Positions 12,701 through 19,441 of a DNA stretch of 64,000 nt are shown piece by piece; the first letter of the stretch is position 1, and each line of letters opens with the position of its first letter. The notes under the pieces are model-generated. The model worked only from the letters and a program-made list of their open reading frames with translations. It was not told the DNA's origin and ran no database searches. Both the position numbers and the translations under genes were made by a program. The DNA comes from GWE2-42-39 sp963662895 (lineage in GTDB: Bacteria > Bacteroidota > Bacteroidia > Bacteroidales > Prolixibacteraceae), in NCBI GenBank assembly GCA_963662895.1, contig OY759982.1, forward strand, positions 3,913,864 through 3,977,863, given 5' to 3'.

Positions 12701-15700
12701 ATAATAGCTCGTATTCCCTTTCAACCCACTGATGCTGCTGATAAAGGACCCTGTTCCTGAACCGTCACTGCTACGGTTCACTACAACTGTATCGGGATTA
12801 AACGAGGCATTATCGCTCCATACAACTCCACGCGAACGAACATCTGCTCCACCGTCATCCGATATATCGCCGCCGCTGCGTCCGGCAGAACTTCCTTCGG
12901 CATAAGAGTAGGCGGTGGTCAGAACAGGGACATCAGGAAGAATAAAACTCACTTCTTCCCCGTACGAGACCCCGACACTGTTTTCCACATACGCTTTCAC
13001 ATAATAGACCGTCCCTTTTTCCAGCCCAGTCATCGAATGCGTAAAACTGCCGGTAAAATATCCCGTCTCTGCTGTGCGGTTGTATTGTATGGTATCGGTT
13101 AGAAAATTGGGTTCGGTACACCAGTACAAACCACGGGTCGTTACTACTGAGCCTCCGTTACTGAGGATATGACCCTGGCAATCGGCGCCGGTCGAAGAGG
13201 TCAGCGTCACTTCGCCTGTTTCTATGGTAGCCAGGACCGGGGCCTGCGTGGTGAAAATTTCCTCGTTCCCGTAAGCCAAACCTACTGCATTTTCAGCATA
13301 TGCACGTACATAATACGTCGTATTGCCCAATAAATTCTTAATTACACTGGTAAAACTGCCGCTCCCGGAACCGTTGGTAAGGGTACTGTCTTTTACTGTA
13401 GCGCCGGATGTGGTACTCCAGCAAACGCCGCTTTCAAAAACCGGGGTGCCTCCTTCATCCGTTATTGTCCCCCCGCTTTCTGCTGATACACTGGTTACTG
13501 AACTGATAGCTGTAGTGGTAATAACAGGAACACTGTTCGTCTCAAATGAGATCTCTTCTCCGTATGTGGTTCCCAGGGCATTGGTGGCATACGCACATAC
13601 ATAATACGTAATTCCCGGCGTTAACCCGGTTAAGGATGAACTGAAAACTCCGGTGCTCCCTGTCTGATAGCTCTTATTATAAACAACTGTATCCGGAGAA
13701 AAACCTGATACCCTGCTCCAACAGATCCCACATGCCGTTATCGCGCTCCCTCCATCGCTGGTTATATTACCACCGCTGGTGGCAGTGGTACCGTCATCCC
13801 CGCTTGTCCCGCCTGTCGTCAGTACAGTCGGCAATACCGGAGCCCCGGTGATGAAACTCATCACCTCCCCGTAGGAGGTACCCGCCTCATTGGTGGCATA
13901 AGCCCGCACATAGTAACGCGTGCTGCCCGCAAGCCCTTTCAGGGACAGGATAAATTTCCCCATCCCTATCGTTCCTTTATTATAAGTATCTGAAAGGGTC
14001 GGGCTTCCCGTGGTGTTCCAGCAAAAACCACTTACCGATACCGAACTTCCCCCGTCGTCCGTGATCTCTCCAAGCGCACTGGCTGTGGTGCCTGTGATAT
14101 CATAGATACTCAGCGTACTTACTGTTGGCAGGGATGGTGAACTGGCCGTGGTAAAGGTGAGTTCATCCCCGTAGGATACACCAACTCCGTTAATTGCATA
14201 AGCCCGGACATAATACGTTGTTTCCGGGTCCAAGCCTGTTACGGTACAGGTAAAGGACTTGTCCCCGCTCCCGCAGGGAATATGGTTGGAGCTTACGGTT
14301 GTCCCACTTGAGGTGCCCCAGCAGAAACCCCGTTCCGTAACCGGACTGCCTCCGTTGCTGGTAACTGTACCGGTAATGTCTGCAACCGACCAGCCAATAT
14401 TATTTGTTTCATCGGTCTGCACTCTTGCTACTGATGGAACAGGGGTTACAAAAGTTTCCTGGCTCCCATAAGCGGTCCCTGCACTATTGGTCGCATACGC
14501 CCGTACATAATACGTCATTCCCCCCAGCAAGCCTGTAATCTCACTGGTAAATGTACCGGTACCGGTACCGTCCCTGGTATAATCAGAGGATTCCACCGCA
14601 GGATTCGGGACTGTTCCCCAGCATACGCCACGGGCGGTTACTTCATCTCCTCCGTCTGAGCTCACGGTGCCCCCGCAAGTCGCTCCTGTCCGGCTTATAT
14701 CACTCACGGAGGCCGTCGTTACTGTCGCTTTTACATCGGTGGTAAAACTCAACGCTGTACCGTACGATACCCCTGTACTGTTTACCGCGTAAGCCCGCAC
14801 ATAATACGTTAAACCCGGAGATAAGCCTGTCGCTGTGACCGTATAGCTTCCCAAGCCGCTACCAGAAGACAGATGGGAATCTGTCGTGTCCGGGTCTGAC
14901 ACTACGTCCCAGCAGACTCCCCGCCCGGTAACGGAAGAGCCTCCTTCATCCGTCACTTCACACAAAACCGTGGCACTGATTCCCGTCACATCTGTGATCG
15001 ACTGTGTTTCCACACTTGCGGATATTGGTGACAGGGTGGTAAAGCTAAGCTCATCGCCATAGGCTGTTCCGGCACTGTTGATGGCATACGCACGTACATA
15101 GTAAACCGTCCCTGTCAGCAGGCCTGTCATCATCCCGCTGAAACTGCCGGTCCCGTCCCCGCTGCTAACCGTCTCTGACGTCCTGGTCGAAAGACTGATG
15201 GTCGGGTTCGATCCGATACTCCAGCAAATACCCCGGACCGTGACAGCACTACCGCCTGTACCGGTAATGGTGCCCCCGCTGACCGCTTCATCATACGTGA
15301 TATCGCTCACCGCTGTAGTCGTTATGATGGCCGGAGAAACCGTGGTAAACGTGATCTCATCGCTGTAACCTGTCCCGGCCTTGTTTGTCGCATACCCTTT
15401 TGCATAATATATTGTTCCCGGGGTCAGCCCCGTTATTTCGCTGATAAAGGTCCCAATATCGGTTCCCGGCAAATCCGGGGAAAGATAATATTCGTAATGC
15501 TTCCCGTCGCTGCTGATACCAATCCCCCGCGAAGTGACTACGGCTCCCCCGTTGTTCTCCACGGTCAGGCTTCCTTTGGCCGTAAAACCCGTTATATCAT
15601 AAATACTGATCGTCCCGGCCAGTTCCGGGACTACAGCATCTTCTGTCGTAAAAGTAACCAGGCCCCCGTACGACCGGCCTGAACTGTTCTCCGCATAAGC

Positions 15701-18700
15701 ACGAACATAATAAACCGTTGCATCCTGCAAGCCGGTCATCTCACTGGTAAAACTCCCTGTTCCTGTTCCGTCGTTACTGATCTCAGCCGATGCGTCATAC
15801 ACCGGATCCCCTATGCTGCTCCATAAAATTCCGCGCGCGGTTACAGAAGAAAGACCTTCTGATTCAACCGTGCCTCCTCCCTGCGCCGAGATGGCTGTGA
15901 TCTGGCTCACACTACGCGTCGTGACTATCGTATTCCCATAATCAACGGTAAACGTAACTGCATCGCCGTATGATATGCCTGCGGTATTGACGGCATACGC
16001 ACGGACAGAATAAGTCAACCCTTCTGACAGCCCCGTAAGGGTACTGGTATACAGCCCTGTTCCACTGCCATCTTCTGTATGGGTGTCACTTATGGCCGGT
16101 GTCCCCGTCGTGGACCAGCATACCCCCCTGGACGTTACAGCTGTCCCCCCGTCACTGGTTACATTGCCGCCGCCTGTAAAAACCCAGGAACCGTCAACGG
16201 AAACGGCAAGAGTACTTACTTCAGGATACGACAAGGTCGTCAGGCTGTCCAGGTTACCGTAACTGGTTCCGAGCCCCGTGACGGCATAAGCCCGGATATA
16301 ATATTTTGTACCAGGGGTCAATCCCGTTATACTGCTGGTATAAATTCCCGGCCCGCTCCCGTCGCTGGTATGAAAATCGTCTGTGTCCGGATGGCTGGTC
16401 GTGGACCAGCATACTCCGCGGGCGGTTACTCCTGAACCACCGTCACTGGTAATATTGCCCCCGCTCAACGCGGTCTCGCCTGTAATATCGGTTGCCGCTG
16501 TTGTGGTCAGCCGGGCCGGTGACAGCGTGGTAAAACTTACTTCCCCGCTGGTATAAACCGTCCCTGCGCTGTTGATCGCGTAACCCCGCGCGTAATACGT
16601 CGTCCCGGGGAGAAGACCGGTCAGATCACTGGTAAAAGTCCCGATATCTGAACCGGAGACCGTTGACGAGGGATAATAGACATAAGTTATCCGGTCGGTA
16701 CTTAAATAAATACCACGGGCTGTGACCGGAGAGCCCCCGTTGTTCAGCACCTCGACACTCCCGGTGGCGCTGATGTCCCTGACGTTACTGATGGTCACCG
16801 TTGCTGACAAGGACGGAAGAACCGGCGACAGGGTAGTAAAATAAACCAGAGACCCGTAAGCCGTCCCTGCCCTGTTGGCCGCATAAGCACGAACATAATA
16901 AACCGTACTCCCGGACAGGCCGCTTAAGGTGCGGCTAAATGAACCAGTACCACTGCCTAGAGAAACATCAAGGGGACCACTTGCAACCAGCGGATCCCCG
17001 GCCCCACTGTACAGAATCCCCCGGGAGATGACAGCCGAACCTCCCGTGTCTGTAACAGAACCTCCGGCTTCTGCGCCCGTGGAAGTGATACTGACAATAT
17101 CTGCTGTTGTTACAGAGGGCAATCCGGCAATCCGGGTAAAGGTCAGGTCGTCTCCATAACTGATCCCTACACTGTTCCGCGCATAGGCTCGAACATGGTA
17201 CGTCACATCCGGGGTAAGGCCCGTTAGCGTACTGCTGTAAAGACCCGTGCCAGTACCGTCTGTGGTATGGGACGAGGAATACTCCGGATTTTCTGCCAAT
17301 CCCCAGCACACGCCCCGTTCCGTGATGATGCTGCCCCCGTCATCTGTTATATTACCCCCGCCAATACCTGTATCACTGACAAAGGACGCTACAGCAAGGG
17401 TCTTTACTGACGGATAATCAAGGGTCTGCAGACTATCCAAATTCCCGTAGGAGACGCCCGCCCCGTTTTCCGCATACGCACGCACATAATACTTGGTCCC
17501 GGGGGTCAAATTCGTGAGGTTTGACGTAAAACTTCCCAGACCGTCATCCCCGGCGGGAACTGTCAATACCGTTTTACCTGTTAATGACACATCCGGATCC
17601 GGGGAAGTGCCCCAGCAGATTCCACGGACCGTAACCGGGGAATAGCCGATATCACTGACAGTACCCCCGCTGACGGCTCCCGTCCCCGTGATACCCGCCG
17701 GCGCTGTGGTTGTGATGGTGGCCAGCGTCGCTGTTATAAAACTCGTCTCGCTGCTGTATCCGTAACCCACTTTGTTCAGGGCATAACCTTTGACATAATA
17801 CGTGACCCCCTCTTCCAGACCTGTCAGGACACTGCTAAAGTCCCCTTCATCCAGGTCTTCGGTCTTGCCAGAGGATACATAATGATAAGCCGGGTCTGAA
17901 ATGGTCCACCAGCACGCTCCCACTTCGGTTACAGGAGCTCCTCCGTTGTTTACCACTGAGGAAGAAACTTCTCCTGTACTTCCGGTGATACGGCTTACCG
18001 TTGTACTGCTTTTCAGCTCCGGGACCACAGGGGCTGGCGTGGTTACACTGACCAGGTTCCCGTACGCTATCCCTGCCACATTGATCGCATACGCCCTCAC
18101 ATAATAGGTCGTGTTTCCCAGTAAACCCGTAAGCGTACTGGGGTAGGTGCCTACTCCTGATCCGTCATCCGTGATCACAGGCCCGCTACCGGCAAGCACA
18201 GGGTCGCCTGTTACACTCCACCAGATTCCTCTCTTTGTCACCGGGGAGCCCCCGTCATCCGTGATGTCCCCCCCGCTCTCGGCCGTGATACTTGTTATAT
18301 TACCCGCTGCAAGGGTTATTATCCTAGCCAGGGCTATCGGGGTCGTGAAGGTAATATCTTCCCCGTAATATACCCCTTCACTGTTCTCTGCATAAGCCCT
18401 CACATGATACGTCGTGTTGGGAAGCAAACCGCTCATGGTTGCCGTAAAGGTGCCGGGAACAGTGAAAATGCCCGTCCCTTCTGTCCTGGTCGGTAAACTA
18501 ACATCGGGATTAATCCCTGCACTCCAGCAGATACCGTAACGGATAATTGCAGAACTTCCCTGGCTGGTAATCTCTCCGCCACTTTCCGCCTCATACCCGG
18601 TCTGACCGCTCACCGCAAGGGTATAGACTACCGCCCCGCAGTTAACATCATGCCACCCGAGGCCATCATGGTAACGGAAACTTTTTCTGCCCTGATTGAT

Positions 18701-19306
18701 ATAGATAGCCCCTTCGCCTCCGGTAGACGGATCGTTGGGCAATACTGGAAAATCGCATGCCCCCGAGGACAAAAGGCCACCGTGAAATCCGCCCCTGATG
18801 CTGAAGCTCCCCCCGGAAAAATTTCCCGTGGAATGCCACCCTGACCCGTCGCAGACCATCAGTTTATTGTCTGAACCGGAAAAATATACCGAGCCGGAAC
18901 GGGCATTACCCGGCACTGTCGGGAGGGTCGCGATAACAGGAATACCTCCTTCTACTGAAAAATGCCCCACTCCCCCGTTAAAAGATCCTTCGGCATGGCA
19001 CAGATCGACCCACGAACTGCCCGTGTAAAAAACAGGGCAACCGCACCCCTGGTCATAAACCAGCATCCCTGACTCCGGATTCGCTATCGATCCGGCATCG
19101 GAATAGACCGGCAGATACGGGATCCCTCCCTGGATACGGAAATACGATACCTGACCATATAACGGGACGGACGATAATATCACAAAAAAACACAAAAAAG
19201 AGAATACTCCTTTGTACCAGGGCATCACATCCCGGCATGCCGGAAACAACTCCCCCAGGTCCCCTTCATGTTGAGCTTCTATACTATGTAGGCCCCTTTG
19301 TTTCAC
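701..19306 (-). CDS. Giant Fn3-like / FISUMP repeat surface protein (paralogue 1)
   Basis: A 6201-residue frame. A hydrophobic export signal lies at about residues 28-52, ending in LYGQ. Residues 53-226 hold three roughly 60-residue repeats, each ending in a GSSW/GSGW/GLGW hairpin motif. Residues about 227-3230 hold 30 fibronectin-III-like domains (SGG-ITSDGGS, RGVCW, TYYVRAYA, YG--TF). The rest alternates 10 FISUMP domains (CWLTQNLGA, GWRLPT--EW, YWSSTQ, P-RC-RD) with 9 further Fn3-like domains. FISUMP is a family of unknown function found on exported Bacteroidota and Fibrobacter proteins. No T9SS C-terminal domain was recognised; the protein ends inside a FISUMP fold. The frame opens with GTG at 19306 after an A-rich AAAGAGGA leader; an ATG at 19225, next to the signal peptide, is an alternative. 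An adhesin or matrix role is inferred. Confidence 0.85.
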   Translation of the reverse strand: MKQRGLHSIEAQHEGDLGELFPACRDVMPWYKGVFSFLCFFVILSSVPLYGQVSYFRIQGGIPYLPVYSDAGSIANPESGMLVYDQGCGCPVFYTGSSWVDLCHAEGSFNGGVGHFSVEGGIPVIATLPTVPGNARSGSVYFSGSDNKLMVCDGSGWHSTGNFSGGSFSIRGGFHGGLLSSGACDFPVLPNDPSTGGEGAIYINQGRKSFRYHDGLGWHDVNCGAVVYTLAVSGQTGYEAESGGEITSQGSSAIIRYGICWSAGINPDVSLPTRTEGTGIFTVPGTFTATMSGLLPNTTYHVRAYAENSEGVYYGEDITFTTPIALARIITLAAGNITSITAESGGDITDDGGSPVTKRGIWWSVTGDPVLAGSGPVITDDGSGVGTYPSTLTGLLGNTTYYVRAYAINVAGIAYGNLVSVTTPAPVVPELKSSTTVSRITGSTGEVSSSVVNNGGAPVTEVGACWWTISDPAYHYVSSGKTEDLDEGDFSSVLTGLEEGVTYYVKGYALNKVGYGYSSETSFITATLATITTTAPAGITGTGAVSGGTVSDIGYSPVTVRGICWGTSPDPDVSLTGKTVLTVPAGDDGLGSFTSNLTNLTPGTKYYVRAYAENGAGVSYGNLDSLQTLDYPSVKTLAVASFVSDTGIGGGNITDDGGSIITERGVCWGLAENPEYSSSHTTDGTGTGLYSSTLTGLTPDVTYHVRAYARNSVGISYGDDLTFTRIAGLPSVTTADIVSITSTGAEAGGSVTDTGGSAVISRGILYSGAGDPLVASGPLDVSLGSGTGSFSRTLSGLSGSTVYYVRAYAANRAGTAYGSLVYFTTLSPVLPSLSATVTISNVRDISATGSVEVLNNGGSPVTARGIYLSTDRITYVYYPSSTVSGSDIGTFTSDLTGLLPGTTYYARGYAINSAGTVYTSGEVSFTTLSPARLTTTAATDITGETALSGGNITSDGGSGVTARGVCWSTTSHPDTDDFHTSDGSGPGIYTSSITGLTPGTKYYIRAYAVTGLGTSYGNLDSLTTLSYPEVSTLAVSVDGSWVFTGGGNVTSDGGTAVTSRGVCWSTTGTPAISDTHTEDGSGTGLYTSTLTGLSEGLTYSVRAYAVNTAGISYGDAVTFTVDYGNTIVTTRSVSQITAISAQGGGTVESEGLSSVTARGILWSSIGDPVYDASAEISNDGTGTGSFTSEMTGLQDATVYYVRAYAENSSGRSYGGLVTFTTEDAVVPELAGTISIYDITGFTAKGSLTVENNGGAVVTSRGIGISSDGKHYEYYLSPDLPGTDIGTFISEITGLTPGTIYYAKGYATNKAGTGYSDEITFTTVSPAIITTTAVSDITYDEAVSGGTITGTGGSAVTVRGICWSIGSNPTISLSTRTSETVSSGDGTGSFSGMMTGLLTGTVYYVRAYAINSAGTAYGDELSFTTLSPISASVETQSITDVTGISATVLCEVTDEGGSSVTGRGVCWDVVSDPDTTDSHLSSGSGLGSYTVTATGLSPGLTYYVRAYAVNSTGVSYGTALSFTTDVKATVTTASVSDISRTGATCGGTVSSDGGDEVTARGVCWGTVPNPAVESSDYTRDGTGTGTFTSEITGLLGGMTYYVRAYATNSAGTAYGSQETFVTPVPSVARVQTDETNNIGWSVADITGTVTSNGGSPVTERGFCWGTSSGTTVSSNHIPCGSGDKSFTCTVTGLDPETTYYVRAYAINGVGVSYGDELTFTTASSPSLPTVSTLSIYDITGTTASALGEITDDGGSSVSVSGFCWNTTGSPTLSDTYNKGTIGMGKFILSLKGLAGSTRYYVRAYATNEAGTSYGEVMSFITGAPVLPTVLTTGGTSGDDGTTATSGGNITSDGGSAITACGICWSRVSGFSPDTVVYNKSYQTGSTGVFSSSLTGLTPGITYYVCAYATNALGTTYGEEISFETNSVPVITTTAISSVTSVSAESGGTITDEGGTPVFESGVCWSTTSGATVKDSTLTNGSGSGSFTSVIKNLLGNTTYYVRAYAENAVGLAYGNEEIFTTQAPVLATIETGEVTLTSSTGADCQGHILSNGGSVVTTRGLYWCTEPNFLTDTIQYNRTAETGYFTGSFTHSMTGLEKGTVYYVKAYVENSVGVSYGEEVSFILPDVPVLTTAYSYAEGSSAGRSGGDISDDGGADVRSRGVVWSDNASFNPDTVVVNRSSDGSGTGSFISSISGLKGNTSYYVMAYATNVAGTGYGNVLSFTTDPATVATLTTRAARDIGGSSALSGGTISSDGGDPVTSRGVIWSTVSGFFPDTVVVNKVSRVGSGTGSFSITISGLEPGTTYYARAFALNGIGTGYGNEISFTTLTMPEVTTGEVTASANGVSASGGGEVTGDGGTSITNRGVCWDTATGPTISLPTKTSGDSGNPFSSVLTGLTPGTTYYVRAYATNNQGTSYGNEETFTTPAVAPKVTTTYATVLSKSSVSSGGTIRDDGGAEITERGVLWSTDANFLPDTVTVKRTSNGTGDGTFTSVITGMPLSTSCYIRAYATNSAGTSYGNQVSVTIFPTAPVLTTIEVTETGGYTATSGGEITSDGGAEVTRKGICWATHTNPVITDDRYTTDGSGTDSYTRTMTGLTPNTVYYVRAYAVNKIGVAYGLERTFITDGFPVLTGTTMVYDILATTATSGGTITDDGRSDITARGICWSVYTNPTTTLSTKTVDKTSSGIGIFTSYLTGLSPETKYYVRSYATNAVGTAYGSQVSFITNAVTLPTVVTISPSRVDSTMAVSGGDVLNDGGMPVNVRGICWSLTPDPTHDLSSKLNDSSGGEGSYALTASGLLPGTKYYIRAYATNSEGTAYGNLDSLTTISIRPVVSTVVLTDATMTTVNAVASVITDGGATVTDRGFYWNTTGLDPTYPMPADSMLSLGAGDTNIESVLSGLVADKTYYVWAYATNTNGTRFSPSPARVTTPTIPTVITAKARSVLRYTAVSGGTVTDDGGATVTDRGICYSKWGLPTTDSLNVAYPGGGTGSYSVTLSDLEERTTYYVRAYAINSLGTGYGQVDTLTTLAVPVVVTTTPPDSVWSTGIISGGEVLSDGGRSVIRRGVCWSSTALPDVSLSTRTTDGSDVGKFTSKIVGLEHDSVYYVRAYGTNNLGTGYGQVDTIRTLPVEPVLSAAEVEEKDSTSVIVTAVVTDDGGAEVTERGLCWNTTGSPTVEDHKIVSAGSGLGEFTDSISGLEEGLTYYILAYAVNSAGVGYSPSASSYKACPSAFTVMHIEGLNGAPEDKTVVYHSVSTDLSGSTLCWLTQNLGADSLATSVSDGTEPSGGWYWQFNRSQGYTYDGTVRTPSTAWTSSISQSSNWSSSNDPCNLLLGMGWRLPTRVEWLSADGDPQNWGSASDAWDSELKLHMAGYLYYSTGALNNRGSYGRYWSNTQASSSSGYYLNMTGSACSISNMSKAYALPVRCVRDEIVESLPVVSNVELPDSSRTTGTATGWATVVLDGGQAVTERGVCWNTTGTPTVSDNVIKGGAGLGTFSGVVTGLVEGQTYYFRAYATNSLGTAYSPKVTGILSCPTSFDVIHIERLNGAAESKTVTYSSVATDMSGQMACWLTQNLGADIQAGSVSDKSASASGWYWQFNRKQGFRSTGNSYVPKYAWESWINSISLNTDWSSSNDPCRLLLGTGWRIPTNGEWAAADAAPQNWTTGAEAYNSVLKLHYAGYLNSSNGALTGRGTEGRYWSSTQQYKTRGYYLYVDSKNSHMTYYDKPYGSPLRCIRQSLSKSVATVSDVSIPDSGLTATTAGCTATVTINGGAAVTERGFCWNTTGSPTIADNVVAEGSGTGSFSGTLTGLTEGSTYYVRAYATNSEGTAYSPSVSQFKICPREFEVIHTAGLDGAPVSKVVTYHSVSSSISGKALCWLTQNLGADREATSVSDGTEPSGGWYWQFNRNQGYRHDGSSYIPSNSYTPWTGSISESYNWQESRDPCHLLLGLGWRLPTGGEWTAADAAPQNWTTGPDAYSSVLKLHYAGYLNYSNGSLGSRGSVGYYWSSTQSSKTTGNSMYISSSASSISSMNKSYAFPVRCVRDGISISVPSVSDVEIPTSGMTATTASGTATVSGNGGAEITERGFCWSTTGTPDTSDHVLKDSETKLGSFTLILKDLSEDSTYYVRAYAVNSEGTGYSPSVTRFKMCPASFKVIHIERLNGAAESKTVTYHSISSSISGSPSCWLTQNLGADIQAGSVSDKSASASGWYWQFNRKQGFRSTGSSYVPKYAWESWINSISQNTGWSSSNDPCRLLLGTGWRIPTNGEWAAADAAPQNWTTGPAAYNSVLKLHYAGYLNSSNGALTGRGTEGRYWSSTQQYKTRGYYLYVDSKNSHMTYYDKPYGSPLRCIRQSLSKSVATVSDVLIPDSGLTATTAGCTATVTINGGAAVTERGFCWNTGGTAPVITDDKIAAGSGVGSFTGTLGGLREGLTYYVRAYATNSEGTAYSPSVSQFKICPREFEVIHTAGLDGAPVSKVVTYHSVSSSISGKALCWLTQNLGADREATSVSDGTEPSGGWYWQFNRNQGYRHDGSSYIPSNSYTPWTGSISESYNWQESRDPCHLLLGLGWRLPTGGEWTAADAAPQNWTTGPDAYSSVLKLHYAGYLNYSNGSLSSRGSVGYYWSSTQSSSTTGNSMYINSSISSISSMNKSYAFPVRCVRDGISISVPSVSDVEIPTSGMTATTASGTATVSGNGGAEITERGFCWSTTGTPDTSDHVLKDSETKLGSFTLILKDLSEDSTYYVRAYAVNSEGTGYSPSVTRFKMCPASFKVIHIERLNGAAESKTVTYHSISSSISGSPSCWLTQNLGADIQAGSVSDKSASASGWYWQFNRKQGFRSTGNSYVPKYAWESWINSISLNTDWSSSNDPCRLLLGTGWRIPTNGEWAAADAAPQNWTTGAEAYNSVLKLHYAGYLNSSNGALTGRGTEGRYWSSTQQYKTRGYYLYVDSKNSHMTYYDKPYGSPLRCIRQSLSKSVATVSDVSIPDSGLTATTAGCTATVTINGGAAVTERGFCWNTTGSPTIADNVVAEGSGTGSFSGTLTGLTEGSTYYVRAYATNSEGTAYSPSVSQFKICPREFEVIHTAGLDGAPVSKVVTYHSVSSSISGKALCWLTQNLGADREATSVSDGTEPSGGWYWQFNRNQGYRHDGSSYIPSNSYTPWTGSISESYNWQESRDPCHLLLGLGWRLPTGGEWTAADAAPQNWTTGPDAYSSVLKLHYAGYLNYSNGSLSSRGSVGYYWSSTQSSSTTGNSMYINSSISSISSMNKSYAFPVRCVRDGISISVPSVSDVEIPTSGMTATTASGTATVSGNGGAEITERGFCWSTTGTPDTSDHVLKDSETKLGSFTLILKDLSEDSTYYVRAYAVNSEGTGYSPSVTRFKMCPASFKVIHIERLNGAAGSKTVTYHSISSSISGSPSCWLTQNLGADIQAGSVSDKSASASGWYWQFNRKQGFRSTGNSYVPKYAWESWINSISLNTDWSSSNDPCRLLLGTGWRIPTNGEWAAADAAPQNWTTGAEAYNSVLKLHYAGYLNSSNGALTGRGTEGRYWSSTQQYKTRGYYLYVDSKNSYMTYYDKPYGSPLRCIRQSLSKSVATVSDVSIPDSGLTATTAGCTATVTINGGAAVTERGFCWNTTGSPTIADNVVAEGSGTGSFSGTLTGLTEGSTYYVRAYATNSEGTAYSPSVSQFKICPREFEVIHTAGLDGAPVSKVVTYHSVSSSISGKALCWLTQNLGADREATSVSDGTEPSGGWYWQFNRNQGYRHDGSSYIPSNSYTPWTGSISESYNWQEANDPCHLLLGLGWRLPTGGEWTAADAAPQNWTTGPDAYSSVLKLHYAGYLNYSNGSLGSRGSVGYYWSSTQSSKTTGNSMYISSSAGSISSMNKSYAFPVRCVRDGISISVPSVSDVEIPTSGMTATTASGTATVTISGGGDVTARGLCWNITGTPTISDNVVSVGNGTGSFTGKLTGLSEGPTYYVRAYATNSKGTAYSPSVTSFKMCPKSFSIIHTEGVNGAPVTKTVTYHSVSSNISGKASCWLTQNLGAERGATSLNDATEASAGWYWQFNRKQGYKYNGTIRTPSSTWTNSISQNTDWSSSNDPCRLLLGTGWRIPTNAEWTAADAAPQNWTTGTDAYSSVLKLHYAGYLNSSNGALTGRGTEGRYWSSTQQYKTRGYYLYVDAKNSYMTYYDKPYGSPLRCVHD
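1610..8720 (-). repeat. 1.85-kb tandem FISUMP-Fn3 superrepeats in giant gene 1
   Basis: Four consecutive copies of a two-type unit (FISUMP type A beginning IHTAGL, type B beginning IHIERL, each preceded by an Fn3-like domain). Matching landmarks lie at 2206, 4057, 5908 and 7762, giving periods of 1851, 1851 and 1854 bp. Copies are nearly identical at DNA level. The one-codon difference in the last period reflects a TTGSP versus TGGTAP variant in an Fn3-like domain. Outer boundaries are approximate. Confidence 0.85.
9620..18630 (-). repeat. Array of 30 Fn3-like domains in giant gene 1
   Basis: Thirty diverged domains of about 90-105 residues, each ending in a variant of TYYVRAYA-N--G--YG. Domains 2-13 (about 14740-18350) are three copies of a four-domain cassette: domains 2/6/10 share RGI-S-GDP and V-PEL, domains 3/7/11 share a VVNNGG/GYA-N pattern, domains 4/8 share YGNLDSL, and domains 5/9/13 share a DSH/DTH--GSG-G pattern. 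The cassette period is about 1.2 kb. Later domains show less order. Confidence 0.75.
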
Positions 19307-19441
19307 TCCTCTTTTTTAATACTCCTTTATAAAATATATTCCTGCTCCTGATAGTCATAACATATCAACACCCTACGTGTAACCCTTTCTCCGGACCCCA
19401 TCCTTACTTTCTCCCGTTCCATATTTATCTCTTATCTCTTC
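19307..19441. other. Spacer between the two giant genes, with duplicated leader
   Basis: 135 bp lie between the TAA of giant gene 2 and the GTG of giant gene 1. The part next to the GTG (19307 to about 19346) is identical to the leader of giant gene 2 (36164 to about 36203) and then diverges abruptly. The remainder carries the intergenic repeat also found at 132-195. No terminator is evident, so read-through from gene 2 into gene 1 is possible. Confidence 0.6.
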
